DNA of 64,000 bases, taken from Corynebacterium sp. TAE3-ERU16. Its GTDB lineage: Bacteria; Actinomycetota; Actinomycetes; Mycobacteriales; Mycobacteriaceae. A program made the position numbers and the translations under genes. A model generated the notes under the pieces. That model saw only the letters and a program-made list of their open reading frames with translations. It did not search any database and had not been told where the DNA came from. Where the stretch lies: positions 1 to 64,000 of the forward strand of contig NZ_JAHUTN010000008.1 in NCBI RefSeq assembly GCF_019209935.1. The letters run 5' to 3'. Position 1 is the stretch's first letter; each line of letters starts with the position of its first letter. This document shows, piece by piece, positions 1 through 7,903 of the stretch.

Positions 1-115
1 ACTCACCCGTTCGCCACTAATCCACGGTGCAAGCACCGCTTCATCGTTCGACTTGCATGTGTTAAGCACGCCGCCAGCGTTCGTCCTGAGCCAGGATCAA
101 ACTCTCCATAAAAGC
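1..115 (-). rRNA. rrs: 16S ribosomal RNA, 5' end (partial)
   Basis: Read on the minus strand, this is the universally conserved 5' end of bacterial 16S rRNA, including the GAGTTTGATCCTGGCTCAG segment at about 88-106. The gene continues off the left edge, so only about 115 nt are present. The exact 5' end is approximate. The rRNA operon is transcribed leftwards, away from the rest of the window. Confidence 0.97.
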
Positions 116-656
116 TTTTAAGCAATAAGAAAAGCCCAAAACCTGACAAAACAAACAACCAGCAACACCACCCGACCCAAAGACCGGGCGATGTCAAAAA
201 TGATTGTCCAAAAAAACAAAAAGCAGATGAAACATCCGCCAAGTGGCACGCGTCATTCGACGAGGAAAAACAAACGCACCACAAAACATCCGTCCCAACC
301 ACCACAGTCAACAACCACCACAAACACCCACACACAGTGAGCGCCCGACAGCGGTCGATTAAGGAAGCGACCTACACTCCCCGGCACACGCCACGACCAT
401 GGATGATCCGGAAACGAATCAAAAAAACAATCCAACCAACAGACACAACCACCCAAAGGGCAGTCCCACCTGCCGGCAAGATACATTGGCACACTATCGA
501 GTTCTCAAACATCACGCACACAACCAACCAGCAACCCGAAACAGGAAACCAGCCAGGAAGGTGAACAATTTAGGAGCCAGCTTGTGTTTTCCTCACGCCA
601 CACAACCACAGGAATCACTTCCCGGCGGGGCGCTGTCGGTCTCGCTGACTCCCACT
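116..656 (-). promoter_or_regulatory. rRNA operon leader (541 nt, gene-free)
   Basis: This gene-free stretch upstream of 16S is A/C-rich on the plus strand. It should hold the rrn leader, the processing stems and the antitermination signals. On the minus strand, positions 491-511 read TGTTTGAGAACTCGATAGTGT, which closely resembles the leader element (boxA region) that I know from mycobacterial and other actinobacterial rrn operons. A possible further -10 (TAAATT) lies at 567-572, but its -35 is poor. Short ORFs here have no coding character and are not annotated. Confidence 0.7.
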
Positions 657-685
657 AATCTACACACACCCCACCACACACACAA
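657..685 (-). promoter_or_regulatory. Candidate rRNA promoter
   Basis: On the minus strand a TTGTGT -35 (680-685) and a TAGATT -10 (657-662) are separated by exactly 17 nt. This places transcription start near 650, about 535 nt upstream of 16S. The site lies just beyond the 3' end of the minus-strand membrane-protein operon. Long leaders with several promoters are normal for actinobacterial rrn operons, so others may exist closer to 16S. Confidence 0.5.
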
Positions 686-727
686 ACACGCAGGTTACCG
701 GCAGTTTTCGGGATGTTCATCCACCAC

Positions 728-1810
728 TCACCCCGCGTTGGTTGCCCTGGCGGTATTCATGCCCAACCAATCCGCCAACCCCCTCGACCCCGGCCGCCAA
801 CGCCGGACCAGCCACCGGTCGGCCACGATGTAGTTGACGATGAGGAGCCCCGCCCCGACCACGGGATAGAGGGTCGGATCAGGACCGGTGTCCGCGGGCA
901 ACAAGACCGGAATCCCCGTCAGGCCCATGATGATGATGAGATAGGGCGCCCACCACACGGTGAGCACGGGGAGGATGATGTCGATGGTGGCGATCAGGAA
1001 TCCCACCGCGATCCACCGGTAGATCCCGGTGAGCAGATGGTCATCCGGGTTCACGATCAGCAGTGACGGCAGTGACGCGGCCGCGGCCATGACCGGATGG
1101 AGCAACGCCAGTCGTGTCCGTTCCCGCAGCCAGGTCCGTCGGCGACCGTTGAAGGCCATCCACCGGTCCGGCCGTTCGTCGGATGTGAGACCCGATATCA
1201 CCGTCACCAGGGGAAGGATCATCCAGTTCACCCGGATGTTCGTGAGACCGATGATGACAGCGGCGACGGCCGTGAGCCCCCAGCCGATGAGGTTCCGCGG
1301 AACAACGTTGCCGGCGATGATCGCCCGGCACGCCCGGCGCGGGCCACCACCGCTGATCGTCGGATCTCCCGACCTCGACTTCGCCGTCCGGGGCGCCTCC
1401 GGCCAGGTTCGCGTGTTGCGGACCTGGATGATGGCGGCCACCACCCAGAACACGACGCTCACGAGGACGACGCCCTCGCCGCGCAACAACCAGTTGAGCA
1501 GGGCGCAGGAGGAGAGGATGACCGTGTAGATCCCCACCCGGAGAAGATGATGCCGACGCCAGGTCGCGTGGTCGAGGTTGAAGGCCCGGTAGGTGTCCGC
1601 GCCACCGGCGGATGCCAGGAGAACCGCACCGAGTGCCGCAGCGACCCACGCGGTCCACGCGTGCGGCCGATCTTCCGTGAAGAGGTACCCGTAGAGACCT
1701 GCGGCGGAGGCCAGGGTCACCAGGACAGGCAGGACCCAGGGGTTCGCGTGGCGGAGGATCGCGGTTGATGAACCACCCATTGTCCTCACTGTCAACGCAT
1801 CTTTCCTCAT
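728..1810 (-). CDS. ABC-type exporter membrane protein (second permease)
   Basis: This 360-aa polytopic membrane protein has about eight to ten hydrophobic segments and no recognisable soluble domain. It is a paralogue of its upstream neighbour: both carry a segment of the form YRA-F/M-NL...ATWRRHH after the first pair of membrane segments. It is the last gene of a gntR / ABC ATPase / permease / permease operon, and its ATG overlaps the preceding stop by 4 nt. I infer that the two permeases form a heteromeric membrane channel driven by the ATPase at 2937-3857. The substrate is unknown. YtrA-linked ABC systems often relate to envelope stress, but nothing here proves that. Confidence 0.75.
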   Translation of the reverse strand: MRKDALTVRTMGGSSTAILRHANPWVLPVLVTLASAAGLYGYLFTEDRPHAWTAWVAAALGAVLLASAGGADTYRAFNLDHATWRRHHLLRVGIYTVILSSCALLNWLLRGEGVVLVSVVFWVVAAIIQVRNTRTWPEAPRTAKSRSGDPTISGGGPRRACRAIIAGNVVPRNLIGWGLTAVAAVIIGLTNIRVNWMILPLVTVISGLTSDERPDRWMAFNGRRRTWLRERTRLALLHPVMAAAASLPSLLIVNPDDHLLTGIYRWIAVGFLIATIDIILPVLTVWWAPYLIIIMGLTGIPVLLPADTGPDPTLYPVVGAGLLIVNYIVADRWLVRRWRPGSRGLADWLGMNTARATNAG

Positions 1811-2940
1811 CGTCGATTACCGGAGAACCGCTCATGGAACGTCGCCCCGCTGAGGTCGGTGGTTCCGGCGAGTCGCGGGGAGATCACGAACAGCAGGATG
1901 AGCGTCCAGATCGTGAGCGTCGCCAGAGCTCCGGATACGACCCGGACGTCGGTGGAGCCTGTCGCGAAGGCGACGGGGTACGCGGCCACCAGGCTCGCGT
2001 ACCACCAGGCGTTCCGCCCGATGGCCCACGGTGCGAGCACCATCCCGCTGACGGCGAGGAGTCCGACGGCGAGGATAACGGGGATCCCCTCGTGGAAGGA
2101 GATCGTTCCCCGGAACGCCACGGCCCACGCGGCGGTCCAGACCAGGAGCGCCACCGGGAGGTTGAGCAGCGTCGTGACGTTCCAGTCGCGGACGAAGTCA
2201 CGTAGCGGCCAGCCGTACGCCCGCCATGTCCTCGCGGCCAGGGGAGCCAGGGATGCCATGCTCCCGGAGAAGGAGAGCACCATGATCGTGACGAAGGCCA
2301 GGTCGTCGGCCTCCCGGACGGCGCCCCACGGCAGGAGGCGGATCATCAGAAGGCAGACCAGTACCCCGACCCAGACCATCACCGTGAAGCGGAGGACCGG
2401 GTCGCGGATGACCTGGGCCGTGGGGGAGGAGCCGATCAGCGTTCCACGGCTCATCCCGAGGTCCGCCGTCAACCACCACGGTTTCCCGTCGTCGGCCCGG
2501 GACCGGGACTCCGGCATCGACCGTCCCCGCCAGACCTGCACGAGAAACGCCGCGGCGAGAATGACGCCGACGGGTACGAGGGCGCGCGGGGGAAGAAAGC
2601 CGGGTGCGACGACCACGAGGGCCACGACGAGGGCGGTGCTCAGGGTGAACACCGCCGAGCGCACGATGTGGTGTCTTCTCCAGGTCGCCCCGGTGAGATT
2701 CATGGCCCGGTAGCCGTCGGCCGGGGTGCGCAGCCACACGAGTGCACCGGAGAGAAGGACGAGTCCGATGTAGAGGACGTTCCATCGGCCGCCGTCCTCG
2801 ATGAACATCATCAGCACACCGGTGAGCAGCACGTAGTCGGCGAGGATGAAGGCGAGGATGAGTCCTGCGCGGCGCCAGTCGCCGAGTGTCAGCATCAGTC
2901 GGCGGTCCACACCGCCGCCCGGGGTCACGTGGGGAGTCAT
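1807..2940 (-). CDS. ABC-type exporter membrane protein (first permease)
   Basis: This 377-aa protein has many hydrophobic segments, starting with a pair near residues 28-60, and a short polar C-terminus. It shares the ATWRRHH-containing segment with the downstream permease, so the pair arose by tandem duplication. Its start overlaps the ATPase stop as ATGA, and its stop overlaps the next start the same way, indicating translational coupling. It probably forms the transmembrane part of the ABC exporter encoded with it. I do not recognise a more specific family. Confidence 0.75.
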   Translation of the reverse strand: MTPHVTPGGGVDRRLMLTLGDWRRAGLILAFILADYVLLTGVLMMFIEDGGRWNVLYIGLVLLSGALVWLRTPADGYRAMNLTGATWRRHHIVRSAVFTLSTALVVALVVVAPGFLPPRALVPVGVILAAAFLVQVWRGRSMPESRSRADDGKPWWLTADLGMSRGTLIGSSPTAQVIRDPVLRFTVMVWVGVLVCLLMIRLLPWGAVREADDLAFVTIMVLSFSGSMASLAPLAARTWRAYGWPLRDFVRDWNVTTLLNLPVALLVWTAAWAVAFRGTISFHEGIPVILAVGLLAVSGMVLAPWAIGRNAWWYASLVAAYPVAFATGSTDVRVVSGALATLTIWTLILLFVISPRLAGTTDLSGATFHERFSGNRR

Positions 2941-3857
2941 CGGGCATCACCCGCCAGGGCGGTGACGGCGTCCTCGAGGTCGGCGGCCTGGACGCGGACG
3001 CCGAGTTCGCGTGCCTTCGTCCACAGGGAGTCGATGGCGTCTGCGGTGGCGCCCCGCAGGTCGAGGATCACCCGCTCCTGCCCGGTGAGTTTCTCGCGGG
3101 CGAGGACCGTCCCGGTGGACCCGAGCGCCTCGACGAGTGCATCGATGCGGAACGCCGGCCCGGTCGCGGAGAGAACGCCCTCATTGAGGTCGGCGACCTC
3201 GGCGGTGAAGAGCAGAGAGCGTGAGCCGATGACGATGACGGAATCGATGACGGCCGCTGCGTCATCGAGCTGGTGGGTGGAGAGGATCACCGTTCGGGGA
3301 TGCTGCTCCACATCGGCCCGGAGCTCGGTGTAGAGCACCTTGCGACGCTCGATGTCGAGCCCCAGATAGGGTTCGTCGAGGAGGGTGACGGGACAGCGGG
3401 CCGCAAGCCCTATGACGACCTGGAGCATGGACTTCTGACCGGTCGAGTACTCCGAGTACTTCTTGTCCAGATCGAGATCGAACAGTTCGGCGAGCTCGAG
3501 GGCGCGCGCCATGTCGAAGGTGGCCCAGCGTGCCTCCCCGATCTCCAGGAGCCTGCGCCCCTTCCAGGTCCGCGGTAGGGACACATCAGCGCCCATGAGC
3601 ACGACCCGGTCCATCACCTCGGCGTTGTCGAAGGGCGGGGCGTCGAACACCGTGAGGCTGCCGCCGTTCGTCTCGTGCTGGCCGGCGATGGAACGCAGCA
3701 GCGTGGTCTTGCCGGACCCGTTGGGTCCGACGAGCGCGTGGATACCGCCGTCCGGGACGGTGACACTCAGACCGGTGAGCACGGGCGTCTTCCCGTATCC
3801 GATGGTGACGTCGTCCGCGTTGATGACTGTGATGACTGTGTTGTCGTTGTGGTTCAT
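2937..3857 (-). CDS. ABC transporter ATP-binding protein
   Basis: This 306-aa ATPase powers the two membrane proteins encoded downstream. The Walker A motif GPNGSGKT is at residues 44-51. The ABC signature is a variant STGQ at 138-141, and Walker B runs into the catalytic Glu as LLDEP at 159-163. A C-terminal extension of about 100 residues follows the nucleotide-binding core. I chose the ATG at 3857 because it overlaps the gntR stop as ATGA. A longer reading frame upstream merely runs through gntR in another frame. The gene is the second of a four-gene coupled operon regulated by the GntR protein next to it. Confidence 0.92.
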   Translation of the reverse strand: MNHNDNTVITVINADDVTIGYGKTPVLTGLSVTVPDGGIHALVGPNGSGKTTLLRSIAGQHETNGGSLTVFDAPPFDNAEVMDRVVLMGADVSLPRTWKGRRLLEIGEARWATFDMARALELAELFDLDLDKKYSEYSTGQKSMLQVVIGLAARCPVTLLDEPYLGLDIERRKVLYTELRADVEQHPRTVILSTHQLDDAAAVIDSVIVIGSRSLLFTAEVADLNEGVLSATGPAFRIDALVEALGSTGTVLAREKLTGQERVILDLRGATADAIDSLWTKARELGVRVQAADLEDAVTALAGDAR

Positions 3858-4228
3858 GAGTAGAGTCCTCGGCTTTCCGCGACCTGGTCGGTGAGGGTGT
3901 GCAGCTCTTCCCGGGTCATCCCGAGTTTGACGGCCTCGTCGATGAGCGGGGCCAGGAAACCGGCCGCGAACGCCTCCCGACGGCGCCGGAGAATCGTCTC
4001 CCTGGCCGTGGCGGTGACGAACATGCCGATTCCGCGCTGTTTCTCGAGTATCCCGGTGTCCACGAGCAGGGTGAGACCCTTGCGGGCCGTGGCGGGGTTG
4101 ATGTTGTGGAACGCCGCGAGTTCGTTGGTCGACGGGGCCCGTTCGCCGGCGACGAGAGAGCCGTCGACGATTGAGTCCTCGACCAGTGCGGCGATCTGCC
4201 GGAACAGCGGCAGGGTCGTTTCCTCCAT
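3854..4228 (-). CDS. GntR family transcriptional regulator (YtrA type)
   Basis: This 124-aa regulator has an N-terminal winged helix-turn-helix (residues about 10-75; the recognition region reads APSTNELAAFHNINPATARKGL) and only a short C-terminal helical tail. That size and layout are typical of the YtrA subfamily, which usually represses a linked ABC transporter operon. It is the first gene of the operon with the ABC ATPase and the two permeases. An inverted repeat at 4279-4292, about 50 nt upstream of its start, is a plausible autoregulatory operator. Confidence 0.9.
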   Translation of the reverse strand: MEETTLPLFRQIAALVEDSIVDGSLVAGERAPSTNELAAFHNINPATARKGLTLLVDTGILEKQRGIGMFVTATARETILRRRREAFAAGFLAPLIDEAVKLGMTREELHTLTDQVAESRGLYS

Positions 4229-4573
4229 GGCCCACTCTCCGTCATCGGATGGATCGCGAATCGTTGGTTCGTTGGTTGGTTACTTGTGTAACTAACCATA
4301 CAACCAATCCCAGGCGGCCGCAATGCCCGTCGGAACCGGACAGATACGGGGGTACAGCCCACGCCCCACCACCCCCCGAACGGGTGAGTCACAGCGCCCA
4401 TCGATGCCCGGCCACGCACAGATCCCCCGCCTGTGCTGGCGGGACATGGAAACGTACAACTGCAGCGCCCGGGGGCCTCGCCGCGGGATATCGACGTAAC
4501 CGGGCCCTTTCAGGCATGCTGGACACAAGTGACTAAACGGATTTAGCAAGACAATGAACGGAAATTAGGAGCC
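4229..4573. promoter_or_regulatory. Divergent intergenic region, gntR operon and NYN gene
   Basis: These 345 nt separate the minus-strand gntR operon from the plus-strand NYN gene. The gntR-proximal part holds repeated TTGGTT units (from about 4264) and the inverted repeat listed separately. The distal end carries a good ribosome-binding site (TTAGGAG) just before the ATG at 4574. Nothing else stands out in the middle. Confidence 0.5.
4279..4292. promoter_or_regulatory. Putative GntR/YtrA operator
   Basis: The sequence GTTACTTGTGTAAC is a perfect 5-bp inverted repeat around TTGT, flanked by TTGGTT on the left and TAACC on the right. It lies 51 nt upstream of the gntR start, in the region where the operon promoter must be. 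GntR proteins bind such short palindromes. Assignment to this regulator is inferred from position. Confidence 0.45.
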
Positions 4574-5971
4574 ATGCTTGAGCGCACACAAGTATTCGTC
4601 GATACGTCCTACCTGCTCGCCAGCTTTTACAACTCATGGGAGACGGGGGCACGCGCCCAGTTAGAGATAGACCTACCCGAGGTCGTCGCCGTTCTCGGCA
4701 CGATGATCCGGAATCAACTCGACCAGCCCATCCAGCGACAGATGTGGTACGACGGGATCCCCGATTCCGGCCCGCACCGCTACCAGCGCGCGCTCCGGAC
4801 ATGCGACGGCGTGCAGCTCCGCGCGGGGCAGCTCATCGAGTGGGGTGAGCGCCGCACCCAGAAGGCCGTGGACACCCGGCTGGTGGCCGACATGGTTCTC
4901 TCCGGGGTCCGGGGCCAGTGCTCCGACATCGTCCTCGTCTCCGGCGACGCCGACATGCTGCCGGGAGTGCAGGAGGCGACCGCGGCCGGACTCCGCGTGC
5001 ATCTCTACGGATTCGGCTGGGACTCCATGTCCTCGGCGCTGCGCTACGCCTGCGATTCCACGACGATCCTCGATCCCCGCGAGGACTTCGCTGAATGCAT
5101 GCAGCTCCAGGTCCTCGAAGGGCCTCTCCCACCGGTGGTGAGAACCAAACCGATCGGTGACGCCGAGCCCATCGAGGAAACGGGGCCGACCAGCGTGCCG
5201 AACCCGGGGGGAGCCACCCCACAGACGTCCGAGCAAACGAACACTCCGGACGATCACCACACCGGGCATCCCGGGAAACACCGTTCCGGCCCCACCCCCG
5301 GCACCATCAGGCAGGGACAGCTCCACGGATCGGGTGACAACCAGGTCGACGTGCCCGGACCCCCCACCGAGGACCGCGGTCCCGGTGCGCCCGCGATGCG
5401 CCAGACGGCGTCGCCGTCGACACACGCCGGAGCCGATTCCCCCCGCGAGCCCGCCACCGCGGAGAGCCCCGAAACCGGCGATCTCCGCAGAGCGACCGCG
5501 GCACCGACACCGGCGGGTGCGGAGCACACCTCCGACGCCTCTGCCGTGGACCGGAGACAGACGGAGGAGCCCGGCACCGGGCGTCCGGTTCAGCCTCCGC
5601 AGCAGGATGCCGCGGAGAAACCGGCCCGTCCGGTCCCCAACCCGTCGATGATGGCTCCGCGGCGGAAACTCCGGTCCAGGTACGTGCCGTTGCCGAGCGA
5701 GGTCTGGGCGTCGGACGGATCCCAGACCCCCTTCGACGTCGGCCAACAGTACGCGAGCTGGTGGTACGACAACGCTGCCTCCGGAGAACAGCGCAACAAC
5801 GCCCATCAGCTGTGCGGTGGCGGTCTTCCACCCGAGATCGATCGCCCACTCCTGCAGTTCGCCTGCGAGACACTGCACGAGTACACCCTCACCGAATCGC
5901 AGCGGGTGAATCTGCGCGACGGGTTCCATTCCGGCATCCGGGGTGTTCTGCTACACATCTCCCGCCGCTGA
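4574..5971 (+). CDS. NYN domain (PIN-like) nuclease family protein with long disordered linker
   Basis: The N-terminal ~155 residues of this 465-aa protein form a NYN/LabA-like PIN fold, a family of metal-dependent RNases. Acidic positions that could coordinate the metal are D10, D100/D106, and D125 and D127 in SGDADML. Residues about 180-365 are Pro/Gly/Ser/Thr-rich and low complexity, so probably disordered. A separate C-terminal domain (about 375-465) contains several Trp and Tyr and a Cys-Gly-Gly-Gly patch, and I do not recognise it. A strong TTAGGAG ribosome-binding site precedes the ATG. The RNA target is unknown. Confidence 0.8.
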   Translation: MLERTQVFVDTSYLLASFYNSWETGARAQLEIDLPEVVAVLGTMIRNQLDQPIQRQMWYDGIPDSGPHRYQRALRTCDGVQLRAGQLIEWGERRTQKAVDTRLVADMVLSGVRGQCSDIVLVSGDADMLPGVQEATAAGLRVHLYGFGWDSMSSALRYACDSTTILDPREDFAECMQLQVLEGPLPPVVRTKPIGDAEPIEETGPTSVPNPGGATPQTSEQTNTPDDHHTGHPGKHRSGPTPGTIRQGQLHGSGDNQVDVPGPPTEDRGPGAPAMRQTASPSTHAGADSPREPATAESPETGDLRRATAAPTPAGAEHTSDASAVDRRQTEEPGTGRPVQPPQQDAAEKPARPVPNPSMMAPRRKLRSRYVPLPSEVWASDGSQTPFDVGQQYASWWYDNAASGEQRNNAHQLCGGGLPPEIDRPLLQFACETLHEYTLTESQRVNLRDGFHSGIRGVLLHISRR

Positions 5972-5994
5972 CCGGCGATCGCCGGAGAAGCGTC

Positions 5995-6033
5995 ATCCGC
6001 CCCCGTTCCGACCTGGTCGGGGCGGGGGCGGAT
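5995..6033. terminator. Bidirectional terminator hairpin
   Basis: ATCCGCCCCCG (5995-6005) pairs with CGGGGGCGGAT (6023-6033), with further pairing of CCGACC and GGTCGG inside. It lies between the convergent NYN gene and pspA. There is no clear T-run, so it may act as a generic 3' end for both transcripts. Confidence 0.7.
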
Positions 6034-6052
6034 CACCGTGTATCTCCCGGGC

Positions 6053-6805
6053 CTAATCCCCGGATCCGTCGGTGATCTCGGGTTTCCGCATCTCCGCCCG
6101 GATCTGCTCCAGGCGGGCCGCGGCCTTCATGTCGAGGCCGGTGTCCCTGATCTCCGTCATCCGCTCGGCGACAGAGGTCTCCAGCAGTTCCTGGGACCCC
6201 AGGGCCTCCGCATAGCGACGCTCGATCTTGGCACGGACGGCGTCCAGGGTGGGGACGGCGGAATCGGGGTCGCCGATTCCGTCCATCGGATCCGCGGCGT
6301 CGTTGACGGTCTCCCGCATCGCGGTCTGATCCACCTGGGCACGCAGCTTCTCGATCTGGTCCAGCTGCTCACGGAGCCGCGCCTCGGACTCCCGAACCTG
6401 CGCCTCCGCCTGCTCCGCGGCTTCCACCGCCCGACCGTGGAGCGCGGTGGTCTCCTCGATCTGGTTCTCCACCGCCACCAGGCGCGTGGACAGCACCTCC
6501 GCGGCGGCCATCTGTTCGGCGGCGCGGGCGGTTTCCCCGGCCTCGGTGGCGGCGTCCGCGGCCCGCAGGGAGGTGCGCGCCTGATCCTCGAGATTGTTCT
6601 TGTCCGCGAGGAGCCTGTTGAGTTTCATCTCCAACTGACTGCGGGTCCCGATCACCGACGCGGCATGACGGGCGATGTCCGCGTGTTGCTGCTTCGCGGC
6701 AGCGGCGGCCTGCTGGATCTGCACCTTCGGGTCGGCGTTGTCGTCGATCTTCTTGTCCAGGGATGCCATGAGGTACTTCCATCCCTTCGCGAATGTGTTG
6801 GCCAT
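6053..6805 (-). CDS. pspA: PspA/IM30 (Vipp1) family protein
   Basis: This 250-aa protein has the PspA layout: an N-terminal segment starting MANTFAKGWKYL, then long coiled-coil helices rich in Ala, Glu and Gln up to about residue 200. These ESCRT-III-like proteins bind stressed membrane and assemble into oligomers. It starts at ATG 6805 and stands alone, convergent with the NYN gene. No pspB, pspC or clgR-like gene is next to it. Confidence 0.9.
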   Translation of the reverse strand: MANTFAKGWKYLMASLDKKIDDNADPKVQIQQAAAAAKQQHADIARHAASVIGTRSQLEMKLNRLLADKNNLEDQARTSLRAADAATEAGETARAAEQMAAAEVLSTRLVAVENQIEETTALHGRAVEAAEQAEAQVRESEARLREQLDQIEKLRAQVDQTAMRETVNDAADPMDGIGDPDSAVPTLDAVRAKIERRYAEALGSQELLETSVAERMTEIRDTGLDMKAAARLEQIRAEMRKPEITDGSGD

Positions 6806-6924
6806 GATCTTGTGTCGACTCTCTTCCGGGGGACCGTGGCGGCGCCGCGTTGAACGGCTTCTGTACTGCCACCAGTCTAGCCGCGCCGGCCACCCCCATC
6901 AGCCGACTCACGGAGCGGAACCGG

Positions 6925-6970
6925 AAAAGTCCCTCCCCCCGGGAGTACCTGCGCGTCCCCGGGGGAGGGG
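6925..6970 (-). terminator. Rho-independent terminator of the thioredoxin gene
   Basis: On the minus strand, a G/C-rich stem (arms about 6931-6943 and 6957-6970) is followed by ACTTTTCC, which gives a short U-run. It begins 17 nt after the thioredoxin stop. Confidence 0.7.
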
Positions 6971-6986
6971 AGAAGAAAGGGGGCCG

Positions 6987-7355
6987 CTACTCGGACTGCT
7001 GTTCCTTCGCCATCTCACTGCGGACCTGATCCATGTCCAGCTCACTGACCTGGGTGTACAGATCCTCCAGTGCCGCGGCCGACATGGATCCGGATTCCCG
7101 GAACACGAGGATTCCGTCGCGGAAGATCATCAGGGTGGGTATCGACTGGATCTGCAGTGCGGCAGCGAGTCCCTGGTTCGCTTCGCTGTCCAGTTTCGCG
7201 AACACAGCCTCAGGGTGCGCCTCGGAGACCTTCTCGAAGGTGGGGGCGAAGCGGACACATGGACCACACCAGGACGCCCACACATCGACGAGGACTATTC
7301 CGCCCTTGGTGACGGTCTCTTCGAATGTGGCTTCGGTTACATCAATCGTGGCCAT
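6987..7355 (-). CDS. Thioredoxin
   Basis: This 122-aa cytoplasmic thioredoxin has the canonical active site WCGPC with the redox cysteines at residues 30 and 33, and the IPT cis-proline segment downstream (SIPTLMIF). It should reduce disulfides in target proteins using electrons from thioredoxin reductase. No reductase gene is adjacent. The gene stands alone, divergent from copZ across 230 nt. It is distinct from the trxA usually found with sigM and trxB near murJ, which would lie beyond the right edge. Confidence 0.93.
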   Translation of the reverse strand: MATIDVTEATFEETVTKGGIVLVDVWASWCGPCVRFAPTFEKVSEAHPEAVFAKLDSEANQGLAAALQIQSIPTLMIFRDGILVFRESGSMSAAALEDLYTQVSELDMDQVRSEMAKEQQSE

Positions 7356-7584
7356 GGAATAAACACTCCGGATTCTCTGGTTGGGAACTGTGCATCCCGC
7401 TCAACACCGAAATCCCGGGCGATATTCCCGCCCCCTTGCGGTGGACCCGGTGAGCTGGGGTAGTTTGTGCGGATAGATGGCACCGCACCGTCACGGTACC
7501 GGAGGAACGCCGGCCCGATCGGGTCGATCTCTCCGTGCGCCCGTCGGACGGATGTGACGGCGACGCGAAAGGACGGAACGATCA

Positions 7585-7785
7585 ATGACCAAGAATTACC
7601 GTGTGGAAGGTATGACCTGCGAGCACTGCAGCAATGCGGTGGTCGAGGAGGTGTCGACGGTTCCCGGCACCCAGGGTGTCGACGTCGACCTCGACAAGGG
7701 CGTGGTGACGGTCACCGGCCAGGGATTCACCGACGAAGCCGTTTCCACGGCGATCGAAGAGGCCGGCTACAAGGTGGTCGACTGA
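7585..7785 (+). CDS. copZ: Copper chaperone, heavy-metal-associated domain protein
   Basis: This 66-aa protein is a single HMA domain with the metal-binding motif GMTCEHC near residues 9-15, predicted to bind Cu(I) in the cytoplasm and hand it to the copper ATPase downstream. A GGAACG ribosome-binding segment precedes the ATG. It lies 118 nt upstream of copA on the same strand, so the two are probably co-transcribed. No CsoR-type repressor gene is in the window. Confidence 0.9.
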   Translation: MTKNYRVEGMTCEHCSNAVVEEVSTVPGTQGVDVDLDKGVVTVTGQGFTDEAVSTAIEEAGYKVVD

Positions 7786-7903
7786 CCCCGGTCAGCCCGG
7801 ATCTCCCACTCACCACGCCGCCCCGCTGTCGCTGTACCGACGGCCGGGCGGCGTCGTCTTTTCCCGGAAACCGGATCAACGGTTCCCATGAACAGGAGCA
7901 ACC

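Noticed and set aside
3858..4235. N-terminal extension fusing another domain to the ABC ATPase (432-aa version)
   Set aside because: The extension is gntR read in another frame. The ATG at 3857 with an ATGA overlap gives a normal ATPase.
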